Shown: positions 25,498-33,822, numbered from the stretch's first letter. The stretch is 64,000 nucleotides of DNA from Arthrobacter sp. SPG23 (GCF_000876655.1 NZ_JYCN01000032.1:62001-126000); one strand, 5' to 3'. Program-made: numbers and translations. Notes: generated from the letters alone by a model not told the origin.

Positions 25498-26489
25498 CGC
25501 ACGCCTCCGACACGGGCAGCGGCTATTTCACCGCGGAGCGGACGCCACCAGTCCACGAGTTCGCGGAGCCCGTCCTCCAGTCCGGTTTCAGCCGTGAAGC
25601 CAAGGTCCAGGCGGGCAGCGGAGGTATCCGCGAGGCGTCGGACGACGCCATTGATCGCGCGGTCGGGACCGTGCTCCACCTGCAGTTCGGAATCCATGGC
25701 CCGCAACAGCGCCTCGGCGAGTTCCAGGAGGCTGGTCTCTTCCCCGCTGGCCACGTTGTAGACACCCTCGCAGGCGCCGCTTCCCGCGGCCAGGATGTTG
25801 GCGCGGGCAACGTCCCGGGTATGGATGAAGTCCATGGTCTGCCGTCCGTCACCAAAGATCAGCGGCGGCTGCCCGTCCGCGATGCGCTCCATCCAGCGGA
25901 CCAGCACCTCCGTGTAGAGGCCGTGCACGTCCATCCGGGGTCCGTAGACATTGAAATAGCGCAGCAGGACGTAGTCCAGGCCGGTCGTTGCGCGGAAGCT
26001 GCGGGCCATGCCCTCGTTGAAGGACTTCGCCGCACCGTAAAACGTATCGTTGTTGTGGTGGTGGTGCCGTTCAGTGGTGGGGAATTCCTCCGCCATCCCG
26101 TAAATCGACGCACTGGATGCCGCCACCAGCTTGCCCACACCGTGCCCGGCGGCTGCCTCGAACACGTTGAACGTGCCGTCCACCAGCACTTCGAGGGCGA
26201 GCCGCGGTTCCTCCGCGCACTGGGTGATCCTGATGGCCGCCTGATGGAAGACGATGTCCTTGCCGCGGGTGAGGTCGTGGACCAGGTCCCGGTCGCGCAG
26301 GTCCCCTTCAACAAACTCCACCCTGCCGGTGGCCACCGCGTCATCGAGGTTGGCGCGGCGGCCGCGGACCAGGTTGTCCAGGACGGTTATCCGCTCAACG
26401 CCGGCAGTGATCAGATGGTCGACAATCGTGGATCCGATGGTTCCGGCTCCGCCGGTGACCAGGACCCGCGCACCTTGCAGCGTACTCAT
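25494..26489 (-). CDS. NAD-dependent nucleotide-sugar epimerase/dehydratase
   Basis: A 331-residue extended SDR protein. The NAD loop is VLVTGGAGTIGSTI, the catalytic Ser is in SSASIYG and the Tyr-Lys pair is YGAAK. RYFNVYGPR is the usual UDP-sugar contact. These point to a UDP-hexose 4-epimerase-like enzyme; dehydratase activity is less likely because the Ser-x-x-Tyr-x-x-x-Lys set lacks the Asp-Glu pair of 4,6-dehydratases. Four histidines in a row (ERHHHHNND) precede the catalytic Tyr. It overlaps both neighbours by 4 bp. Confidence 0.87.
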   Translation of the reverse strand: MSTLQGARVLVTGGAGTIGSTIVDHLITAGVERITVLDNLVRGRRANLDDAVATGRVEFVEGDLRDRDLVHDLTRGKDIVFHQAAIRITQCAEEPRLALEVLVDGTFNVFEAAAGHGVGKLVAASSASIYGMAEEFPTTERHHHHNNDTFYGAAKSFNEGMARSFRATTGLDYVLLRYFNVYGPRMDVHGLYTEVLVRWMERIADGQPPLIFGDGRQTMDFIHTRDVARANILAAGSGACEGVYNVASGEETSLLELAEALLRAMDSELQVEHGPDRAINGVVRRLADTSAARLDLGFTAETGLEDGLRELVDWWRPLRGEIAAARVGGVR

Positions 26490-27598
26490 CGCCGTCCCTC
26501 CAATTGGGTTTCGTTGCCCGTGACGGCGACCGATTCCCCGTCACCGCTGAGGCTGCGGCTGACAGCTTCCAGAACGGAAAGCACCCTCAAGCCCGAGGCC
26601 CCGCTGGTCCGCGCGGGCCGGTGATGCCAGATGCTGCTCGCAAACTCCGCCACCATCTGGCCGAGGGCCTCGTGTTCCGGCAGCGCGGGTGACCACGTGT
26701 CGCCCAGCCGGTACGAAATCGCGAAGGCCTTCTTCTCCGCGGGCGAACGGTATTTCCTGTCCAGGCTGACCCCGCGGTCGTACACGCTCAGCCGTTGCTG
26801 AGGATTCAGGTCGTCCCAGACGAGGGTCCGCTGGGAACCGCCCACCACCATCTGGCGGATCTTGGTGGGGCTGAGCCAGTTCACATGCACGTGCGCCATG
26901 GCGTCGTTCGGCAGCGCAAACGTCAGGTGCCCCACGCAGTCCCTCCCGGTGCCCAGCGGATCCGCGCCGTGGGCCGCCACTTCGGCGGGACGGAGGCCGC
27001 CGGGAAGGATGAAATCGATGATGGCCAGATCGTGCGGAGCGAGGTCCCAAAAAACGTCAACATCCGGCTGGACGAGCCCCAGGTTGATCCGCACCGAGTC
27101 GATGAACAGGATCTCGCCCAAAGAACCATCGGCAATCAGTTCGCGAATCTTCAGGACGGCGGGGGTGTAACAGTAGGTATGGTCGGCCATCAGGACCAGC
27201 CCGCGGTTCTCTGCTTCTTCAACCATCTCCACGCCTTTGGCCCTGCTGTCGGCCAGGGGCTTTTCCACGAGCACGTGCTTTCCCGCGCGCAGCGCCGTCA
27301 GGGCGATTCCGTGGTGGGTGTGCGCCGGAGTGGCAATGGCCACTGCATCGACATCCACCGTGTCCAGCAGCTCGTCAATGGACTCGCAGACGGGTACACC
27401 GCCGTGGGCTGCGGCGAGCTTGGCGGCGCGGTCGCGGTCCATGTCCACGATCGCGGCAAGTTGCCAGTCCGGGCTGGCCTTGAAGTTCCGGGCCAGGTTC
27501 GGCCCCCAGTAGCCGGCACCGATAACGGCGGCCCGCAGCGGTGCCGCGGATGCCATAAGTTCAAGGTCCCGGCGGTAGGACTCCTGTGACGATTCCAT
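26486..27598 (-). CDS. Gfo/Idh/MocA family sugar oxidoreductase (WbpB-like)
   Basis: A 370-residue NAD(P)-dependent oxidoreductase. The Rossmann motif is AVIGAGYWGPNLARNFK, and the family's EKP motif is HVLVEKPLA (about residues 110-120), followed by DHTYCYTPAVLKIRELI. WbpB/WlbA relatives oxidise C3 of UDP-GlcNAcA before transamination and acetylation, and the operon contains plausible partners for those steps. The ATG at 27598 has GGAGGGG 6 bp upstream and is preferred to a GTG five codons earlier. It follows the sugar transferase by 15 bp. Confidence 0.87.
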   Translation of the reverse strand: MESSQESYRRDLELMASAAPLRAAVIGAGYWGPNLARNFKASPDWQLAAIVDMDRDRAAKLAAAHGGVPVCESIDELLDTVDVDAVAIATPAHTHHGIALTALRAGKHVLVEKPLADSRAKGVEMVEEAENRGLVLMADHTYCYTPAVLKIRELIADGSLGEILFIDSVRINLGLVQPDVDVFWDLAPHDLAIIDFILPGGLRPAEVAAHGADPLGTGRDCVGHLTFALPNDAMAHVHVNWLSPTKIRQMVVGGSQRTLVWDDLNPQQRLSVYDRGVSLDRKYRSPAEKKAFAISYRLGDTWSPALPEHEALGQMVAEFASSIWHHRPARTSGASGLRVLSVLEAVSRSLSGDGESVAVTGNETQLEGRR

Positions 27599-27613
27599 AT
27601 CTGTCCCCTCCAC

Positions 27614-29227
27614 TTAATACGCGCCCGCAGGCATGCACATTGCTTTGAAGGTCCGCCACATGATGATGACGTCCCCCATGATCGACCAGTTTTCGACGTA
27701 GTAGAGATCGAGGCGTACGGCCTCATCCCAAGGCAGGTCCGAGCGGCCGTTGACCTGCCAGAGCCCGGTGATTCCGGGTTTGATGAGCAGCCTCCGGTGG
27801 GTATGCCGTTCGTAGGCCTCCACTTCGCGCTGCAGCGGCGGCCGGGGGCCCACCAGGCTCATTTCGCCGGTGAGGACATTCCAGAACTGCGGCAGTTCAT
27901 CGAGCGAATACCGGCGCATCCAGCGCCCGCAGCGGGTCACCCGCGGGTCGTTCTGCATTTTGAACAGCACGCCTGCCCCCTCGTTGCTGGCCATCAGTGC
28001 CGCGAGTGACGCTTCTGCGTCGGTGACCATGGAGCGGAATTTGATCATCCTGAACGGCCGGCCCGCTTTGCCGACGCGCTCCTGCTTGAAGAACACCGGT
28101 CCCGGGCCGTTCCGCTTGACGATGACCGCCAGGACAAGGAACAGCGGCGACAACAGGACGAGGGCCACGGAGGCGACCACAATATCCAGCAGCCGCTTGA
28201 GCACATGCTTGCCGCCGCTGTACTGCGGGACGTCCACGTGCATCAGCGGCAGTCCCTCCACCGGCCGCCAGTGGATCCGCGGCCCGGCGACATTCGTGAG
28301 CGTCGAAGCAAGGACCAGTTCGGCGGAATGCTCTTCGAGCCGCCATCCCAGCTCACGGATGTACTGGTTGCCTCCTGGCACCGGGCCCGCCACGATGACG
28401 GCCTCGGCACCGTACTTTCCCACGGTCCGCACAACGTCGTCGGTGGAAGACAGCACGGGCACGCGGCGGCCGTCGACGTCGAGCGTCATTCCCCGGCGGG
28501 CCCCAGGGAGCGACACCCCCAGGATTTCGTAGGCCGCACCCGTCTTCTTGGCAATCCGGCCGAGTACGTAGCGGACGTCTTCGGGCTGGCCGATGACTAT
28601 CGCCTTCACCAGGAACTGGCCGTCGGCCTGCTTGCGGTTGTACCAGCGGCGGGCGAACCAGCGGTTCCCCACCAGCGCCAGCAGCCCCAGCGGAAACGAC
28701 GCGACGTAGAAAGCCCAGGCCGGTTCCAGCCGGAACACGACCAGGAACACGGCCAGCAGGCCGAAGACCCGGGTGGTGGCAACGGCAACGCGCTTGTATT
28801 CGCTGGAACCGACGCCGAGCACCTTGGGATCCCGCGTCCGGTAAAAATGGAGGGCGCCAGTCCATGACACCACGAGGCCTGCGGCCAGGACGGCGCCCAG
28901 CGCGTTGTCGCGGCTTTCCGCAAAGGAGTGCCCGCCGTCGAACCGGATCACGTACCCGACCAGCACCGAAAAGACCACCAGCCCGGTGTCGGTCAGACGA
29001 AGGAATCGGGCCAGGAAACGTGCCCATTCGCGGCCGGAGAGCCTGCGCCGGGGCGGTTGCCCTTCCGCGCTTCCACTGGGACGCCCGACGGCGGCAGAAA
29101 CGGCGCCGACAGCGGAGCCGGCGGGGGCTCCAACCGCGGGACGCGGCGGGCTGGTGACCGTTCCGGAGGCCGTTCCCGGACCCAGGAACTTCAGCACGAA
29201 CGGGCTTGTCTTACCCAGTTGGCTCAT
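27614..29227 (-). CDS. Polyprenyl glycosylphosphotransferase (initiating sugar transferase)
   Basis: A ~537-residue membrane enzyme with the WbaP/CpsE layout: four to five N-terminal helices, a CoA-binding-like central domain and a C-terminal sugar transferase domain. The catalytic domain is introduced by KRLLDIVVASVALVLLSPLFLVLAV, followed by GPVFFKQERVG, FRMIKFRSM and DELPQFWNVLTGEMSLVGPRP. It transfers a phospho-sugar from a nucleotide sugar to undecaprenyl phosphate, the first step of repeat-unit assembly. First gene of the leftward operon. The ATG at 29227 begins the recognisable protein, but its ribosome-binding site is weak; a longer frame to 29338 exists. Confidence 0.88.
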   Translation of the reverse strand: MSQLGKTSPFVLKFLGPGTASGTVTSPPRPAVGAPAGSAVGAVSAAVGRPSGSAEGQPPRRRLSGREWARFLARFLRLTDTGLVVFSVLVGYVIRFDGGHSFAESRDNALGAVLAAGLVVSWTGALHFYRTRDPKVLGVGSSEYKRVAVATTRVFGLLAVFLVVFRLEPAWAFYVASFPLGLLALVGNRWFARRWYNRKQADGQFLVKAIVIGQPEDVRYVLGRIAKKTGAAYEILGVSLPGARRGMTLDVDGRRVPVLSSTDDVVRTVGKYGAEAVIVAGPVPGGNQYIRELGWRLEEHSAELVLASTLTNVAGPRIHWRPVEGLPLMHVDVPQYSGGKHVLKRLLDIVVASVALVLLSPLFLVLAVIVKRNGPGPVFFKQERVGKAGRPFRMIKFRSMVTDAEASLAALMASNEGAGVLFKMQNDPRVTRCGRWMRRYSLDELPQFWNVLTGEMSLVGPRPPLQREVEAYERHTHRRLLIKPGITGLWQVNGRSDLPWDEAVRLDLYYVENWSIMGDVIIMWRTFKAMCMPAGAY

Positions 29228-29654
29228 TTCGGCCCCCGCATTCTGAGGGAAGACCAAGGCGATATGCCTGCAGACGAGGTCGCCATTTGCGTATCCCCCC
29301 GACCGTTGGTAGGCGGCACCGGTTGATGCCTTCCCCAATAGAAGCCGTGGGCCCCCGCCGCCGTCACGAGGGCCACCTACCCGGCTTTCTATTCAGGGGT
29401 CCGGTGCTTTATGCGCGTACTACTCGGTCGCCTGCCGGGCCGTTAAGTGGGCGAGCGGAAATTACGTGGATGCGTGACGACCCGGGACACCCGGGCCTAC
29501 CTGATCGGGCCTCTGCAACGGGCCGTGGCCGGGCCCTTCCGGTCCGAGCGCCCGGGCGGAGCAGGTAGTCCAAAAATCCCCGCCATTTCAACGATGTTGG
29601 CGTTCGTGACGCGGCCGCAATGCCGTTGAAACAGGGCCCGGACATGATGTGAGT
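29228..29654. other. Intergenic leader region of the polysaccharide operon
   Basis: A 427-bp gap between divergent genes. It contains the bulged stem-loop at 29333-29399, which would be in the 5' leader of the leftward operon, and no convincing gene. No clear sigma-70-type promoter could be picked with confidence on either strand, although the region must contain at least one. Repeated CCCGGG-rich short palindromes lie around 29489-29505. Confidence 0.5.
29333..29399 (-). promoter_or_regulatory. Long bulged stem-loop in polysaccharide operon leader
   Basis: Read on the minus strand, CCCC, AATAGAAaGCCG and GTGGCCC (29399 to 29370) pair with GGGcCCAC, CGGCTTCTATT and GGGG (29355 to 29333) around a ~14-nt loop. 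Small bulges interrupt the roughly 20-pair stem. It lies about 105-170 nt before the sugar transferase start. It could be an attenuator or ligand- or protein-binding leader. No U-tract follows, so it is not a plain terminator. Confidence 0.5.
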
Positions 29655-30494
29655 ATGACGCGCAAGGCACAGTCCCCCGAACCGGCCGACCTGAGCTGCG
29701 AAGTTTGCGGCCAGATGCCGGAACCCACCAAAGCACGGCTGACCCTGGCGAATATCGCCGTCATGCTGCCCATCGAGCTCCTGGTGCACGCGGCCGTGGT
29801 GGAGACCCACCTCCCCTACGTGGCCAAAGTCCTGGTCCTGACCCTGACGGCCACGGTGCTGGTGATCTGGGTGGCTGAGCCGTCCGCGTCCCGGATGCTG
29901 CGGAGTTGGCTGCACGGGCCCGCCCTCAGGCACCGCAAGCGGCTGAATACCGCACCGGCCCTCTGGCGGGCACGCACGGTGCTGCGCGACCAGCCAGGGT
30001 CGCTTCAGAAAATCACGCAGGCGCTGGCCCGGCTGGACACCAACATCCTCAGCATCCACATCCATCCGGTGGCGGGCGGGGTACTCGACGAATTCGTTCT
30101 CTCCGCGCCGGGCAATGTCGGCGAACGTGAACTGCTGGAGGCCCTGCGCGACGGCGGTGGCAGGCATCCGCACGTTTGGCCCACCACGGCCCTGGCTATG
30201 GCGGACGGCCAGACCAAGGCACTCAGCCTCGCCGCCCGGATTGCGGGTAACCCGGATGAGCTTCCGCTGGCCGTCGCCGAGCTGCTTTCCGCTCGGATCG
30301 TCCCGGTCACCGCGGAGGGCCGGCAGGAGCTTGCGGCCTCTGCCGACGCCGGGACGGTACTGAAGATCCCGACTGCCTGGCACGGACCCGTCACTTTCTA
30401 CCGGCCCGGCGAACCGTTCACCCCCGCGGAATCAGCCCGGGCCCACCGGCTGGCGGAACTCGCGGAGATGCTGGCGTACAGCGACAACCGGTAA
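29655..30494 (+). CDS. ACT-domain protein with N-terminal CxxC and membrane segments
   Basis: A 279-residue protein. Residues 14-20 carry LSCEVCGQ (CxxC); about residues 31-80 contain two hydrophobic segments (LANIAVMLPIELLVHAAVV and VAKVLVLTLTATVLVIWVA). An ACT-like domain follows from about residue 103 (ARTVLRDQPGSLQKITQALARLDTNILSIHIHPV), the typical pattern of small-molecule-sensing ACT domains. The C-terminal ~90 residues are not recognised. It could be a membrane-bound metabolite sensor; no partner gene is obvious. The ATG at 29655 is preferred to a GTG two codons before, but neither has a good ribosome-binding site. Confidence 0.7.
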   Translation: MTRKAQSPEPADLSCEVCGQMPEPTKARLTLANIAVMLPIELLVHAAVVETHLPYVAKVLVLTLTATVLVIWVAEPSASRMLRSWLHGPALRHRKRLNTAPALWRARTVLRDQPGSLQKITQALARLDTNILSIHIHPVAGGVLDEFVLSAPGNVGERELLEALRDGGGRHPHVWPTTALAMADGQTKALSLAARIAGNPDELPLAVAELLSARIVPVTAEGRQELAASADAGTVLKIPTAWHGPVTFYRPGEPFTPAESARAHRLAELAEMLAYSDNR

Positions 30495-30505
30495 CCGGTA
30501 ACCGG
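30486..30505. repeat. 7-bp tandem repeat across a stop codon
   Basis: AACCGGT is repeated 2.9 times at the end of the ACT-domain gene; the first junction creates its TAA stop. See the similar cases at 16033 and 58012. Confidence 0.65.
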
Positions 30506-30631
30506 CCTGACGACGGGGCGCGTCCACCCCGACGTGCCGGTCAGCTGCGCCCTCCCCGGCAAGCCCCGGCCCAGCGGCCGGCAGTCACAATCGGTAAACA
30601 GGCTGCCCGGCAGGCACCGGGCGAAAAACCC

Positions 30632-30660
30632 TTGACAGTGGCATGGCCCACTTCTATCTT
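30632..30660 (+). promoter_or_regulatory. Promoter of the hydantoinase operon
   Basis: TTGACA (30632-30637), a 17-bp spacer and TATCTT (30655-30660) form the best sigma-70-type promoter in the window. It is followed directly by the GGGATCCC operator pair. The first gene begins 170 bp further on, leaving a long 5' leader. Confidence 0.75.
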
Positions 30661-30663
30661 TGA

Positions 30664-30692
30664 TTTTGGGATCCCAAAACGGGATCCCAAAA
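30664..30692. promoter_or_regulatory. GntR-type operator: overlapping GGGATCCC palindromes
   Basis: TTTTGGGATCCCAAAA (30664-30679) is a perfect 16-bp palindrome, and a second GGGATCCC with AAAA on its right follows at 30681-30692. They cover the expected transcription start, so binding should block initiation. The nearest regulator is the FCD-type GntR protein encoded third-gene-wise at 32297, whose family favours such short AT-flanked palindromes. Confidence 0.65.
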
Positions 30693-30703
30693 GTGACCAC
30701 CAT

Positions 30704-30747
30704 CCCGGGCCTGGCGCCATGAACGGCGTACCCATTGCCAGCCCGGG
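30704..30747 (+). promoter_or_regulatory. Hairpin in the 5' leader of the hydantoinase operon
   Basis: CCCGGGCCTGGC (30704-30715) pairs with GCCAGCCCGGG (30737-30747) with one bulge and a 21-nt loop, inside the 170-nt leader. It might act as an mRNA stabiliser or attenuator; there is no U-tract. Confidence 0.35.
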
Positions 30748-30836
30748 ACAGTTAGGCCTCCGCCCGATCCGGCCGCGGCCAGCCACAGCACCCGAATCTT
30801 TCCCCCGCCCGCAATCTTCCCCGTGAAGGAGAAGCT

Positions 30837-32201
30837 GTGTCTCTCCCCAGTACCGAAACATCAAACTCCGCAACCGAACCAGCAGCAGCCCAGCCCCCAG
30901 AGGGCCAAACCGGCAAGGACGGCGTGCAACGGCGCACCAACGTCCGCTGGAAGCTCTTCCTGCTGCTCCTCGTCCTGGTGGCCGTCAATTACATCGACCG
31001 CGGCTCCATCTCGGTGGCGCTCCCCATCATCCAGAAGGAATTCAACCTCGCCCCCGAACTCGTGGGCCTGCTGCTCTCCGCCTTCTTCTGGACTTACGCC
31101 CTGATGCAGATCCCGGTCGGCCTGCTCATCGACAAGTTCGGACCGCGAAAGGTCATGACCGCCTCCTGCGTGGGCTGGGGCGCCGCAACGGCAGCGTCCG
31201 GCATGGCCGGCGGCTTCCTGAGCATGTTCATTGCCCGGCTCGGCATCGGCGTCACCGAAGCCGGCGTCATGCCGGCCGGCGGCAAGCTCAACGCCATCTG
31301 GATGCACAAGTCGGAGCGCGGCCGCGGCGCCACCATCCTGGACGCCGGCGCACCCCTCGGCGCCGGTCTGGGCGGCATCCTCATTGCCGGCCTCATCGCC
31401 GCCACCGGCAGCTGGCGCAGTTCCTTCGTCATCGCCGGCGCTGCCACCGTCCTGATGGGCCTTGCCGTCTGGTGGTACGTCCGGGACAACCCGCGCCAGC
31501 ACCGCGGAGTCAACGCAGCCGAGGCCGAATACATTGAAGCCTCCCACGCGGCCGAGGACGCGGAGGCCGAGCTGGACGGCAGCAAGGGCAAGCGCGCCCT
31601 TCTCCCCTACCTGAAGTTCCGTTCCTTCTGGGCCATGTGCTTCGGCTGGCTGGGCTTCAACGGCGTGTTCTACGGCCTGCTAACCTGGGGCCCGCTGTAC
31701 CTCGCCCAGGCCAAGGGCTTCGACCTGAAGACCATCGGCTGGTCCACGTTCGTGATCTTCGGAGCAGGCTTCGTCGGTGAGATCCTGGGCGGCACCATTG
31801 CCGACAAGTGGCGGGCAGCCGGCGCCTCGGCGAACCGCGTCATGCGGACATTGCTGGGCATCTCCAGCGTCGTGGTGGTGGGCGGCCTCGTCGGGGTGAC
31901 GGTCGTGGAAGACCCGACCACCGCCGTCGTACTCCTCTCCGTGGTGATGTTCTTCCTCCGCTGGGTCGGGCTTTTCTGGAGCATTCCGTCCATCCTGGGC
32001 GGCCGGACCAACGCCGGCGTGCTGGGCGGGGCAATGAACTTCAGCGGCAACATCTCCGGCTTCGTCACGCCCATCGCGGTCGGCCTGATCGTGGGCGCCA
32101 CCGGCTCCTACACCTGGGCGCTGCTGTACTTCGTCGGCTCCGCGATCATCATGGGCGTGTCCGTCCTGGTGCTTGACTACAACAAGCGCCTGCCCGTCTA
32201 G
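30837..32201 (+). CDS. MFS transporter, anion:cation symporter (ACS) type
   Basis: A 454-residue, 12-helix major facilitator protein. NYIDRGSISVALPIIQKEFNL is the ACS-family helix 1 signature, and DKFGPRKVM the loop 2-3 motif. ACS members import organic anions such as glucarate, phthalate, pantothenate or allantoate. It starts at a GTG with AAGGAG 5 bp upstream and is the first gene of the hydantoinase operon, so it most likely imports the cyclic or carbamoyl substrate. The N-terminus (~30 residues) is polar and low-complexity. Confidence 0.85.
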   Translation: MSLPSTETSNSATEPAAAQPPEGQTGKDGVQRRTNVRWKLFLLLLVLVAVNYIDRGSISVALPIIQKEFNLAPELVGLLLSAFFWTYALMQIPVGLLIDKFGPRKVMTASCVGWGAATAASGMAGGFLSMFIARLGIGVTEAGVMPAGGKLNAIWMHKSERGRGATILDAGAPLGAGLGGILIAGLIAATGSWRSSFVIAGAATVLMGLAVWWYVRDNPRQHRGVNAAEAEYIEASHAAEDAEAELDGSKGKRALLPYLKFRSFWAMCFGWLGFNGVFYGLLTWGPLYLAQAKGFDLKTIGWSTFVIFGAGFVGEILGGTIADKWRAAGASANRVMRTLLGISSVVVVGGLVGVTVVEDPTTAVVLLSVVMFFLRWVGLFWSIPSILGGRTNAGVLGGAMNFSGNISGFVTPIAVGLIVGATGSYTWALLYFVGSAIIMGVSVLVLDYNKRLPV

Positions 32202-32296
32202 GCGCCGCCCAGGCGGCCGGCCCTAAGCTAGGCACCGCAGCACCTCCTCCCGGCGCCGGGAGCGCACCACCCCTCAAGAAACCCGAATGGAGCACC

Positions 32297-32980
32297 ATGC
32301 TTACCGCAGAAGAAACCCAGGACAAGGAACGCCCCCTCCGCGAGACCGTCCGGGACACGCTCCGCACCAGGATCTTTGAAGGGCACTACGCTCCCGGCAC
32401 CCGGCTGGTGGAACGCGACCTGGCAGCGGAGTTCAACGTCTCCCGGCTGCCTGTCCGGGAGGCGCTGCGGATGCTGCGCCAGGAAGGACTCCTGAGCGAC
32501 CGGGGCGCCCGCGGCGCCGAGGTCAGCTCACTCAGCCCCAAGGACGTGGAGGACCTCTTCGATGTCCGCCAGTCGCTGGAGGTGCTGGCCTGCCGGCTCG
32601 CCGCGGTCCGCGCCACCGGCGAGGACCTCGAGTACCTTGCCGGACTGCTGGACGAGGCCGAAAGCTGCCTCGCCAAAGGCGCCGTCGTGGAGGCCCACCG
32701 GGCCAACAGCGAATTCCACGACGCCATCACCCGGATCGCGGACAACGGCTTCCTCAGGTCCGCCCTGGAGCCGCTGCAGGGCCGCATGCACTGGCTGTTC
32801 CGGCACGTGAGCGACCTGCCCGAACTGATCCGGGAGCACCGGGATCTCTACGCCGCCATCGCCAGCGGTGACCCGGACCGCGCCGCGGCCCAGTCGGCAT
32901 CGCACATCGGCAAATACCGCGAACAGTTCCCCGACGACTTCCAGAAAACAGAACCCGATCTTCACCGGAAGAAAAAATGA
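32297..32980 (+). CDS. GntR family regulator, FCD type
   Basis: A 227-residue regulator. The winged helix (RETVRDTLRTRIFEGHYAPGTRLVERDLAAEFNVSRLPVREALRMLRQEGLL, about residues 12-65) is standard GntR, followed by a helical FCD ligand domain with ESCLAKGAVVEAHRANSEFHDAITRIADNGFL, carrying the Asn/His metal-binding pattern. It probably represses the operon through the GGGATCCC palindromes at 30664 and is relieved by a pathway acid. GGAG precedes the ATG, and the stop overlaps the next start (ATGA). Confidence 0.88.
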   Translation: MLTAEETQDKERPLRETVRDTLRTRIFEGHYAPGTRLVERDLAAEFNVSRLPVREALRMLRQEGLLSDRGARGAEVSSLSPKDVEDLFDVRQSLEVLACRLAAVRATGEDLEYLAGLLDEAESCLAKGAVVEAHRANSEFHDAITRIADNGFLRSALEPLQGRMHWLFRHVSDLPELIREHRDLYAAIASGDPDRAAAQSASHIGKYREQFPDDFQKTEPDLHRKKK

Positions 32981-33822
32981 AACTTCTCGTCATCAACCCC
33001 AATATCAGCGACGACGTGACGGCGCTGATCGAAGCGGAGGCCCTGCGCTCCGCCTCGCCGGAAACCGAACTGGTGGTCCGCACCGCCGCGCACGGCGTCG
33101 AATACATCGAAACCCGATTCGAGTCCCTGATCGCCGCCGGAGCAGTGGCCGAGGTGATCGCCGAATACGCCGCTGTAACTGCCGAAGGCGGCCCGGCCGG
33201 AGGCGGCGCCGGGCACCACGACCGCATCGACCCGGACCGCATCGACGGCGTCGTTGTGGCAGCCTTCGGTGATCCGGGCATGCCCGCCCTGAAGGAGCTC
33301 ACGGACGTCCCCGTCATCGGCATCACCGAGGCCGCACTGTGCGCCGCCGCCCTGCAGGGCCACCGGTTCTCCATCATCGCCATCTCCGACCGGATCCGGC
33401 CCTGGTACCTGGACTGCGTGGAGCGCTTCGGCCTCGGCGGGCGGCTGGCCTCCATCCGCTCCATCAACGAGGCGCTCAACGGCATCAGCTCCGTGCAGCA
33501 GGACTTCAAGGAAACGCTGCTGGCGCTCAGCCGGCAGGCCGTGGCGGAGGACGGGGCCGACGTCGTCATCCTCGCCGGTGCGCCCCTCGCCGGGCTCGCC
33601 CGCGAACTTCGTGGCCAGATCCCGGTTCCGGTGGTTGACGGCATCTCCGCCGGTATCCGCATGGCGGAGGCCGTCGTCGGGCTTCAGTCCGGCCCGCACC
33701 GCGCCGGAGCGTTTGCACCGCCACCCGTCAAGGCCCGCAAGGGACTCTCCAAAAACCTCGACGCCGCCCTGGCCGCCGCACAGAAGGCGGCCCTCCCTGC
33801 CGCCGCGGCCCCCGCCCGCTAA
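32977..33822 (+). CDS. Hydantoin/Asp-Glu racemase homologue lacking both catalytic cysteines
   Basis: A 281-residue member of the Asp/Glu/hydantoin racemase superfamily (start LLVINPNISDDVT; VEYIETRFES; GDPG loop). Active hydantoin and allantoin racemases use two cysteines, in (A/G)CFGDPG and in a later G-C-A-G-M motif. Here the first reads AAFGDPG (Ala96) and the second LAGAPLAG, with no cysteine. The residues around them are conserved, so alignment is secure. A Gly/His/Asp-rich insert (GGPAGGGAGHHDRID, about residues 71-87) and an Ala/Pro-rich tail are unusual. The ATG overlaps the gntR stop. Either a non-racemase activity or a regulatory role is likely. Confidence 0.8.
   Translation: MKLLVINPNISDDVTALIEAEALRSASPETELVVRTAAHGVEYIETRFESLIAAGAVAEVIAEYAAVTAEGGPAGGGAGHHDRIDPDRIDGVVVAAFGDPGMPALKELTDVPVIGITEAALCAAALQGHRFSIIAISDRIRPWYLDCVERFGLGGRLASIRSINEALNGISSVQQDFKETLLALSRQAVAEDGADVVILAGAPLAGLARELRGQIPVPVVDGISAGIRMAEAVVGLQSGPHRAGAFAPPPVKARKGLSKNLDAALAAAQKAALPAAAAPAR

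Noticed and set aside
24160..25761. 533-codon frame opposite the aminotransferase
   Set aside because: Shadow frame; the minus strand has all PLP enzyme motifs.
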